Below, in pieces: positions 55,881 to 64,000 of a stretch of DNA of 64,000 bases (positions are counted from its first letter, which is position 1; the number at the start of each line of letters is the position of its first letter). Made by a program: the position numbers and the translations under genes. The stretch is from Triticum aestivum (lineage: Eukaryota; Streptophyta; Magnoliopsida; Poales; Poaceae), in the NCBI RefSeq assembly GCF_018294505.1, contig NC_057800.1:477958530-478022529 (forward strand), in the 5' to 3' direction. Below the pieces are notes generated by a model that did not search any database, was not told the DNA's origin, and worked only from the letters and a program-made list of their open reading frames with translations.

Positions 55881-56981
55881 ATGGCTCCTCCAACGCGTCA
55901 GAATCCGGAACCTCCGCCACCACCTCCACCTCCGGAGGCATGGCAAGATGTCATTGCCGCCACCAACGCCAACACTCAGATGCTTTTGCAACTCTTGCAA
56001 GAGCGCAACCAAGGAAATCAAGGCCAAGGCAACAATCGGCCGCAGTTTGCTACCCTCATTCAGTTCCTCGCAAACCAGCCCAAGTCTTTCAGCAACTATG
56101 TCGAGGCCACAGACGCCGACGACTGGCTCGTGGATATCTGCAAACATTTTAAGTGTAGCAATGTCAGGCCTGAGGACTTTGTCAAGTTTGCTTCATTCCA
56201 ACTCAAAGACCAAGCTACTGAGTGGTATCAACAATACAAAGATTTCAGAGGAGGTCGTGTGATTACCTGGGATGATTTCCGCCGAGACTTCAAAGCTCAC
56301 CACATTCCACAAAGTGTTGCTGAGAGTAAGCGTGAGGAGTTCCGCAACCTCAAGCAAGGCAGCATGTCTGTTTACCAATACAACATCCTGTTTCAGAGGC
56401 TCGCTCGCTTTGCTAAACAAGACGTCCTTGGTGAGAAGAGCATGATTTATCAATTCAGAGGTGGCCTCAGAGAAGATCTGCAATTAGCTCTCGTGCTTTT
56501 TGAGCCAACCAAGTATGATGAATTCTACAACATGGCACTAAAGCAAGAGGCTGCTCGCCTCAAGTGCGATGCTTCTAAGAAGAGAGCCAGGGATGCAACT
56601 CAATCGTCTTCTTCATCTCAAGTGGCAGCTAAGCAACAGAAATTCTGGTTGCCTCCTCCTCCCCCATTCCGTCAGCCTTACCAGCAGAAGAGTAAAGGTG
56701 GTAATGGATCTTCCCACCCACCCAACCTAGCCTATCAGAGCAAAGCTCCGTCTCATGCTCCAAGGTCAAGTGCTCCTTATCATTGTCCGCTCTTAGAGGT
56801 TACTTGCAACAAGTGTCAGCAGAAAGGGCACTATGCAAACAAATGCTTCAACCAAAGGCGTCTTCCGCCTCCTCCTCCTGTGAGATCTGCCAGCAATGCA
56901 ATGGTCAAGCATAATCCCAAGTTTGCAAAGGTCAACATGATGAACGCAGCTCAGGCAGAGGACTCAAGTAATCATGGGTAA
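55881..56981 (+). CDS. Gag of the chromovirus-type element
   Basis: The start is the ATG at 55881 (MAPPTRQNPEPPPPPPPPEA); the open frame reaches further upstream but without gag character. The Retrotrans_gag core includes DDWLVDICKHFKCSNVRPED, ATEWYQQYKDF and GSMSVYQYNILFQRLARFA. A zinc knuckle follows near residue 325 (CNKCQQKGHYANKC). The frame ends at 56981 because of a one-base shift; the protease continues in the next frame from about 56974. In intact relatives gag and pol form one long frame. Confidence 0.85.
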   Translation: MAPPTRQNPEPPPPPPPPEAWQDVIAATNANTQMLLQLLQERNQGNQGQGNNRPQFATLIQFLANQPKSFSNYVEATDADDWLVDICKHFKCSNVRPEDFVKFASFQLKDQATEWYQQYKDFRGGRVITWDDFRRDFKAHHIPQSVAESKREEFRNLKQGSMSVYQYNILFQRLARFAKQDVLGEKSMIYQFRGGLREDLQLALVLFEPTKYDEFYNMALKQEAARLKCDASKKRARDATQSSSSSQVAAKQQKFWLPPPPPFRQPYQQKSKGGNGSSHPPNLAYQSKAPSHAPRSSAPYHCPLLEVTCNKCQQKGHYANKCFNQRRLPPPPPVRSASNAMVKHNPKFAKVNMMNAAQAEDSSNHG

Positions 56982-59900
56982 TCTTCCTGTTAATGATATT
57001 CATGCAAAAGTTCTTTTTGACACTGGTGCATCGCTTAGTTTCATCTCAAGACCATTTGCATCTAAGCATGAGTTGGCTTTCCAAGTTTTGCCTAGTCCAT
57101 TAGCTGTTGTCTCACCGGGTAAACGCATGAACGCTAACTCCATGGTTCCAGATGTTTCTATCAAGATGGGTGACTATAAGTTTCTGTCTTCTCCAATTGT
57201 TCTGGGTAACTCGGATATTGATCTAATTCTCGGCATGGACTGGCTTTCTAAGCACAAGGCTCAGCTTGATTGTGCTGCCAGGAAAATTCAATTGACACAC
57301 TCGTCTGAGGATGTGATCATCTATGCCGCTCGTGATGAAACCATTCGGCTGTTTTCTCTCAATGAGAAGGGCGAGTTGAATGCCATATCTCAGATTCCAG
57401 TCGTTTGTGAATATCAAGACGTCTTTCCAGAAGGCTATTTTCTCTCAATGAGAAGGGCGAGTTGAATGCCATATCTTAGATTCCAGATGTTTGTGAATAT
57501 CAAGACGTCTTTCCAGAAGAGCTTCTGGGAATGCCTCCTCACCGGCCAGTTGAATTCGTCATCGATATTGAGCCTGGCATGGAACCTGTTTGCAAATGTC
57601 CTTACAAGCTTGGACCAGAAGAGTTGAAGGAGCTGAAGAAACAACTCGATGTACAAGAGCGTATGGGTCTGATCCGACCGAGTTCTTCTCCATGGGGTTG
57701 TGGTGTTCTTTTGTCAAGAAGAAGGATGGCACAGACCGACTTTGTGTCGACTACCGTCCATTGAACAACAAGACAATAAAGAACAAGTACCCACTTCCCA
57801 ACATCAATGAGCTTTTCGAGAAACTCAAAGGTGCCCAAGTATTCTCCAAGCTTGACCTCCGTATGGGTTATCATCAGATTTGCATTCGTGAATAAGATAT
57901 CCCCAAGATAGCATTCAGAACAAGCTATGGTTCTTATGAATACACTGTCATGTCTTTTGGCCTTGTCAATGCTCCTCCAATGTTCTCTCGCATGATGAAC
58001 TTCATCTTCAACCCTTACACAAATGATTTCGTCTTGGTGTATCTTGATGATATTTTGGTCTTTTCCAAGAACAAGGAGGATCATGCCAAGCATTTGAGAT
58101 TGGTACTCGACAAACTCAAAGAACATCAGTTCTATGCGAAGTTTTCAAAGTGCGACTTTTGGCTCGATGAGGTTCTCTACCTTGGGCATATCATCTCCGC
58201 CAAGGGCATAGCTGTTAATCCTGAGAAGGTGTCTACAATTGTGAATTGGGAACCGCCTCAGAATGTGAAGCAGCTCCGCAACTTTCTTGGGCTTGCAAGC
58301 TATTGGCGAAGATTCATTGAGAATTTCTTTAAGATCGCAAAGCCTCTTTCCAACCTCCTCCAGAAGCATGTGAAATATGTCTGGATGCCTGAATGTGACG
58401 TCGCTTTCAACACCCTCAAAGAGAAGTTAGCCACAGCTCCAGTTCTGACTCCTCCTGATGAATCCAAACCATTCGAGGTTTTCTGTGATGCTTCCCTGCA
58501 AGGTCTCGGTGTTGTGTTAATGCAAGAGAATAAAGGTGTGGCCTATACCTCTCGCCAGTTGAAGCCCAACGAAAAGAACTACCTCACTCATGACCTCGAG
58601 TTGGCGGCAGTTGTACATGCTCTTTTAACATGGAGACATCTCTTGTTGGGAAGGAAAGTGGACATCTTCACTGATCATAAGAGCCTCAAGTTCATCTTCA
58701 CTCAACCCAACCTCAACCTCAGACAGACTCGTTGGGTTGAAATGATTCAAGAGTACAACCTGAGTACTGAATATACTCCAGGCAAGGCCATTGTCATTGC
58801 AGATGTGTTGAGCAAGAAGGCTTACTACAACAGTTTGATTGTCAAGCCCTTCCAACCAGACCTTTGTGAAGCTTTCCGCAAATTGAATCTCCAAGTTGTT
58901 CCTCAAGGATTTCTTGCCAACCTCCAAGTCTCTTCTACTTTGGAAGATCAGATTCGTGAGGCACAACTTCTTGATGCAATGGTGAAGAAGGTGAAGAATG
59001 GGATTGCAAAGAACCAACCCAAGTACAAGTGCTATCGCCTTGATGACAAAGATACTCTTTTCTTCGAGGATCGAATTGTGGTTCCTAAAGGTGATCTTCG
59101 GAAAGTCATTATGAATGAGGCGCACAATTCCCTTCTATCCATTCATCCTGGAAGTACGAAGATGTACAATGACCTCAAGCAGTCGTTTTGGTGGACTCGA
59201 ATGAAGTGAGAAATTGCTCAGTTCGTGAATGAATGTGATGTCTGCAGAAGAGTGAAGGCAGAACACCAACGTCCAACTGGTCTCCTCCAACCTCTTGCCA
59301 TTCCAGAATGGAAGTTTGACCATATTGAGATGGACTTCGTGACTGGATTTCCCAAGTCCAAGCGTGGCAATGATGCTATCTTTGTTGTCATTGACAAGCT
59401 TACTAAAGTGGTTCATTTTCTTCCTATCAAAGAATCTATCACAGCAGCTCAGTTGGCAGAGCTATATACCTCCAGGATTGTCTCTTTGCACGACATTCCG
59501 CAATTGATATCTTCAGATCGTGGGAGCATATTCACTTCTAAGTTCTGGGATTCCTTCCAGAAGGCCATGGGCACCAACATACGCTTCAGCACAGCCTTCC
59601 ATCCTCAAACTAGTGGACAAGTCGAGCGAGTCAATCAAATCCTTGAAGATATGCTTAGGGCTTGTGTCATTTATTTGGGCATGAAGTGGGAAGATTGTCT
59701 TCCATATGCCGAGTTCTCCTACAACAACATCTTCCAAGCAAGCTCGGGCAAGGCCCCATTCGAGATTCTCTATGGCAGAAAGTGTCGTACTCCTCTTAAT
59801 TGGTCAGAGACTGGTGAACGCCAACTTCTTGGCAATGACTTAATCACAGAAGCTGAAGAAATGTGTAAAGTCATCCGTGAAAATCTCAAAGCCACGCAAT

Positions 59901-60373
59901 CGCGCCACAAGAGTTACTATGATAGCAAGCATCGTGACTTGGCTTTCGAGATCGGAGACCATGTCTACCTCCGCGTCTCTCCAATGAAAGGTACTCAACG
60001 CTTCGGTGTCAAAGGGAAGCTTGCCCCTAGATACGTGGGCCCTTTCAAGATCATTGGCAAAAGAGGCGATCTCGCCTACCAACTTGAGCTTCCATCCAAC
60101 TTCGCAAACGTGCATGACGTGTTTCACGTGTCACAGCTTCGCAAGTGTTTCAAGACTCCTGACCGCACCATCAACTTCGAAGAGATTGATCTCCAAGAAG
60201 ACATGTCTTATCATGAGCATCCCGTTGCTATTCTCGAAGAAACCGAGCGCAAGACTCGCAACAAGTCTATCAAATTCCTGAAAGTGAAGTGGTCACATCA
60301 TTCCGACCAAGAAACCACGTGGGAACGCGAGGACCACCTCCGTTCCGAGTATCCAGAGTTCTTTCAGTCCTAG
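56974..60373 (+). pseudogene. Pol of the chromovirus-type element: protease, RT, RNase H, integrase, chromodomain
   Basis: Protease: VLFDTGASLSFIS, then [41 protein letters not shown] and [11 protein letters not shown]. RNase [14 protein letters not shown] and [11 protein letters not shown]. Integrase: a zinc-binding region (CDVCRR), a DFVTGFPKSKRG core, SSDRGSIF, and HPQTSGQVERVNQ. The C-terminus (HVSQLRKC, then FLKVKWSHHS...TTWEREDHLRSEYP) is chromodomain-like. Lesions: the gag/protease frameshift, an 86-bp tandem duplication (57352-57523) that creates a stop, a frameshift near 57710, TAA at 57893-57895 (Glu codon lost) and TGA at 59207-59209 (Arg codon lost). Confidence 0.9.
57352..57523 (+). 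repeat. 86-bp tandem duplication inside pol
   Basis: Two adjacent copies (57352-57437 and 57438-57523) start TTTTCTCTCAATGAGAAGGG and differ at only a few positions. Because 86 is not a multiple of three, the frame shifts by two. The downstream RT frame is the one expected from that shift, so the duplication alone accounts for this break. Confidence 0.9.
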
Positions 60374-60409
60374 ATCTCGGGACGAGATCCTTTCATAGTG
60401 GTGGAGTGT
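60374..60409 (+). other. Polypurine tract region before the 3' LTR
   Basis: GGGACGAGATCCTTTCATAG then TGGTGGAGTGT precedes the LTR, the typical end of this clade. Confidence 0.6.
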
Positions 60410-62156
60410 TGTAACGCCCCGGATGTAACTTACCATATTTGTACTCCGACTCTTGCCATTTTCAGCGTTAAGTTATGTCTTCGTTTTGCATTTTGTTCAT
60501 GTCATGCATTTCATATCATGTCATCATGTGCATCTCATTTGCATACGTGTTTGTCTCATGCATCCAAGCATTTTCCCCGTTGTCCGTTTTGCGATCCGAC
60601 ACTCCTACGTTCTCCGGCGCCACCCCGTCCTACTCCGGCCACCGCGAGGACGCAATCCGGCCAGTTCCCCGACGAACCTCGTTCTGCGTGAAAACCCTAG
60701 ATCCCGTTGACTTTCGGAGAGGTTGATTTTCTCTAAGTCTTTTCCCCTAGCATTTTCAGCCTCTGTTCATCGTGCCATAACTTGTTGCATACAACTCCGT
60801 TTTGTGCGTCTAATATATCAAAATGTTCATCATGATGTGTTCTTCATTTCATTCCTTTGTGACATGTTTGTTTGAGTCCATCTTAATGCCCAAATAGTTG
60901 ATGCAAGAGTGCTATAAAATATTAGGTGTTGATTCTTAGCAGAGTATGAGCATTTGTCATCTTTGCTACATTTGTTATGTGCTGCATATGGGCATGAGCT
61001 CTACATGTGTTTTGGGATATGCCATGCCATCTTTACAGGGGTGTATGCCATGTATTTTTGTGATCATTGTGGTGAGTAGCACAAGCATGCAAAGTAGCTC
61101 TCGTGATATTGCTGATTTCAGGGACTTAGAATTTCAGAGTCATTGCTCTGTTGTTATTTTTATGCCATGTATTCATGTTGCTACAGAGTGGTCCATGCTT
61201 GTTTTGAGTATCTTTAGTAAGGATGATTTGGACATATGGTTATGCTCTATCCATCCATGCCCCTGTTTGCATTTATGGAGTGCCCTAGCATGACTTAATC
61301 TTTCTCTACTTTTGCTATAAAATGTTCCTGGCAGATTGTTTATGTGTTAATCAATTTTGCCAAGGTTGTTGTAGTTGATCCATGCATGCTATGAGCTTGT
61401 TCTTGCTTTTGTTAGCTTCATGATCATGTCTTCTTGCTGGTAGTATGATTATTTTGTCATGCAAGGATTTGTGACGAGTGAATCGAGCTTACAAAGATGC
61501 CTTCATATTTCTGTTTATGCCATGCCCAGTTTTCTGCTAAGTCTGAATCTGTTAACGAAACTTGCTATGTTTACATGGGTGCCATCATATCTTCTGATCC
61601 TTTTGGCTTATGGTCAGTAAGGGACTTTTGTTCTATGCTTTGAGTAGATTCTTGCCATGCCTTTGTTTTCTATGTTCTGTTCCTGTAGCATGTTGTTTGC
61701 TTGCTCTAAACATTGCTTCCTGATGTTAATTCCTGGCATGTTAGTATTTTCACTAAGTGTGTGATGTCGATATCTTTTGCACTTTTGCCATGCTTGTTTG
61801 AACATGTTCTTGTGTGTTTTGGCCATAGCTCAGTGTTCATCTTTTGTCAAGCATCTTGAGTAGATCACTTCCATGTGCTTTGTTGCTATGTTGGAGTGCA
61901 GTAGCTTAGTTTCTTGTTGCATTCTAGATGGCATCATGCTGTTAATCGCAGAATTGTGCCATTCTTTTTTTGCTTGCCATTTGCAAATAGTGCATCCAAT
62001 TCCGGTGATCTTTATATTGATTTTGGCCGAAATCAACTCTTCTTTCCAGTGGCACACTTTGTTTGCCAAGTTGATGCCTTGATCAATCTTTTCCTTCCGG
62101 AGCTCGCATATGCATTGCATATCACATCCCGCATATTATGCCATGTTTTGCATCAT
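60410..62156 (+). repeat. 3' LTR of the chromovirus-type element, truncated by CACTA
   Basis: It starts TGTAACGCCCCGGATG and aligns with 51446-53215 of the 5' LTR. It stops at TTTTGCATCAT where the CACTA element begins. The remainder should lie beyond the CACTA element outside the window. Confidence 0.9.
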
Positions 62157-62689
62157 CACTACAAAAAAAAGACACATCCGTGATATTTTTGGCCAAACGA
62201 AATTTTTTTCTGTCATACATATGACACTTCTATGACGATAATTGTGACAAAACCAGGTATCATCATAGATGTCGTGGGCTCCTACTTCTATGACAAAAAA
62301 TCATGACAGAAAATGGGCTTTCGTCCTGGGCAGGCCGGAGACGCAGCTGCATGACATTCTTTGGGACGTCCATGATGGAAAAAACCATGGTAGAAGCGAG
62401 GGCGAGGAAAATTTTGGGGAGTTCCCGGTTACGGTGGGAGGTCGGGGGCCGAGCGATGCGTGCTTCTCTCGTACACGTACGCGTGTGTGTGCGAGGCGTT
62501 CGCTCTAACTGAACCCGAGCGAGGCGTTGGGCTCTAACTAAACCCAAGCGATTGCACTCAGGCTACGCGTTACTAAACCCGAGCGATCGGTCGATGGCTA
62601 TTAACTGAACCCGATCAAGCGATTCCTTCACTACTGCTGCTAACTGAAGCCGATCGATGCTGCCTCTGGATGAAAGTGAGCGTTGCAGG

Positions 62690-63950
62690 GGGGTGGATGA
62701 ACAGTTCCCGGTGGGGGTGGATGAACAGGACCCCGTGGTGTTGCCTCTGGATGAACAAGACCCCGATCGATCGAGCTGGTTGGGGCTGGATCAACAGGAC
62801 CCCGTGGAGGGCTGGATGAACAGGACCACCCCGTGGATGGCAGGATGAATAGTAGACAGTGGAGGGCAGGATGAACAGTAGCCCGTGGAGGGGTGGTTGA
62901 ATAGGAGCCCGTGGAGAGGGATGGTTGAACAGTAGCCGGTGGAGTAGCGTGCGGTGGAGGCTGGATGAATAGGAGCCCGTGGATGAACAGTCACAGGTGG
63001 AGGCTGGAGGAGGTCGACGGTGGATGAACAGTAGCTCGTGGAGGCTGGAGGGGGTTGACGGTGGAGATGAACAGTATCCCGTGGAGTCCCGTTTTGCGGT
63101 ACGCCACACCCCTCCCGGTGAACAGGACCCCCGTTTCGACCGTAGCGCTCCAACACAAGTTCGTTTCGTTTGTTTTGCGGTACGCCACACCCCTCCCGAT
63201 CAACAGGACCCCCGTTTCGACCATAGGAGGTCCGTTTCCTCCATTTTGCGGTACGCCAGACCCCTCCTGATGAACAGGATCCCGTTTCGAACGTGGCCGG
63301 TCGAACACAAGGCCGTTTCCTCTGTTTTGCGGTACGTTAGGCCTCGTTTCCATCGCCTGTTCCGTCCAAGCCCTCCCGATGAACATGACGCATTTCGTTG
63401 CCTCCCCATGAACACGACGCATTCCGTTGCCTCCCCATGAACACGACGACGACACTGTTTCTCCATTCCGACCCAGCCATGTACACGAGCCCTGGCCGTA
63501 CGTATGCGCGAGTAGGCGTTCGATACCCCGCCCGTATGTACACATACGTGGCCGTATTTTATTTCTTGCACCCTGGCCACTGTATGTACGTGTACATGCT
63601 ACGTGCGTGCCTCTACTATGACACGTGCGCGCCTCTACATCAACCAGTATATATGTACACGTTCGCGACCTGAATGACAACGCTACGTACGCTTCGACCA
63701 GGTGGGTCCCGACTGTCAGGCACTTCCTTGTGTGCGAAGATGTAGCTGGATGAACAGTAGACGGTGGAGGGGTGCCCGTGGAGGGGTGGTTAAACAGGAC
63801 CCCGTGGTGTGGAGGGCTGGATGAACAGTAGATGGTGGAGGGGTGGTTGAACAGTAGCCGGTGGAGTAGTGCGTGGTGGAGGCTGGATGAACAGGAGCCC
63901 GTGGAGGCTGGAGGAGGTCGACGGTGGAGATGAACAGTATTCCGTGGAGT
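62690..63950 (+). repeat. Subterminal repeat array of the CACTA element (GGATGAACAG type)
   Basis: About 20 imperfect copies of GGATGAACAG(T/G)A and CCGTGGAGG alternate at 25-40 bp spacing in 62690-63090 and again in 63740-63950. A segment of about 85 bp around 63036-63120 recurs at about 63899-63983. CACTA elements usually carry such arrays as binding sites for their own proteins. Confidence 0.7.
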
Positions 63951-64000
63951 CTCGTTTTGCGGTACACCACACCCCTCCCGATGAACAGGACCCCGTTTCG
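63091..64000 (+). repeat. Second subterminal repeat family (TTTTGCGGTACGCCA type)
   Basis: Copies of GTTTTGCGGTACGCCACACC with CCCTCCCGATGAACAGGACC start near 63091, 63172, 63243, 63324 (partial) and 63954. The first four are 70-81 bp apart. Confidence 0.7.

Larger units (their letters stand above)
51446..62156 (+). mobile_element. Chromovirus-type Gypsy element (Tekay/Del-like), 3' LTR interrupted
   Basis: The order is 5' LTR (51446-54961), Met-tRNA-like primer site, leader, gag, protease, RT, RNase H, integrase with a chromodomain-like C-terminus, polypurine tract and 3' LTR (60410 onward). The 3' LTR is cut at 62156 by a CACTA element, and about half of it lies beyond the window. Long LTRs starting TGTAAC(A/G)CCCCGGATG and ending TGTTACA, with integrase before a chromodomain, indicate the Tekay/Del clade. 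The polyprotein carries at least five lesions. Confidence 0.9.
62157..64000 (+). mobile_element. CACTA transposon end (runs out of the window)
   Basis: CACTACAAAAAAAAGACAC at 62157 is a CACTA terminal inverted repeat. It is followed by TTCTATGAC/TGTGAC-type subterminal motifs to about 62300 and then by G/C-rich repeat arrays. CAT (62154-62156) is a likely 3-bp target duplication, but the other end is not visible. No transposase motif occurs in the 1.84 kb shown. Confidence 0.8.

Overview
The window is a transposon-dense block of a large cereal genome, almost certainly Triticeae (wheat, Aegilops, barley or rye). The evidence is a BARE-1/Angela/WIS-type Copia element with its typical LTR ends, Stowaway MITEs, Athila-like Gypsy elements with tRNA-Asp primer sites, a chromodomain Gypsy with 3.5-kb LTRs, two plant L1-type LINEs and a CACTA end. 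Only one probably functional host gene is visible. A second host gene, of F-box/DUF295 type, is broken.

Layout. 1-1539: 5' end of a minus-strand Copia element with a very short LTR (118 bp) and a decayed gag. 1739-4915: an eight-exon plus-strand gene for a 385-residue protein with a four-CXXC DnaJ-like zinc domain and four C-terminal CCHC knuckles; MITEs sit in two of its introns. 5736-14798: a LINE tail split by a young full-length Angela-type Copia element (5883-14672, TSD GAAAC) with an open 1325-codon gag-pol. 14799-26270: two decayed LINEs in tandem on the minus strand. 28173-47542: a minus-strand F-box/DUF295 gene split by a Gypsy element (29178-47111, TSD CGGTG). That element carries a related Gypsy element in reverse (34113-43584, TSD ATGAT) and a Mutator-type foldback element full of GT repeats (44066-44876). 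47543-51445: unique or short-element sequence with a TIR element, a hAT-like MITE and a foldback element holding seven 36-bp hairpin units. 51446-62156: a plus-strand chromovirus-type Gypsy element with a broken polyprotein. Its 3' LTR is cut at 62157 by a CACTA element that runs out of the window with subterminal repeat arrays.

The two nested Gypsy elements are non-autonomous (no reverse transcriptase or integrase seen) and would need enzymes supplied in trans. They share the tRNA-Asp primer site, the TGATA...TATCA ends, and an extra internal copy of their own polypurine tract. The Angela-type element is the only retroelement here with an open coding frame, and its LTRs differ at about seven positions. 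Exon joins, reading frames, target duplications and LTR comparisons were worked out by eye; family names come from recognised motifs and no database was searched.
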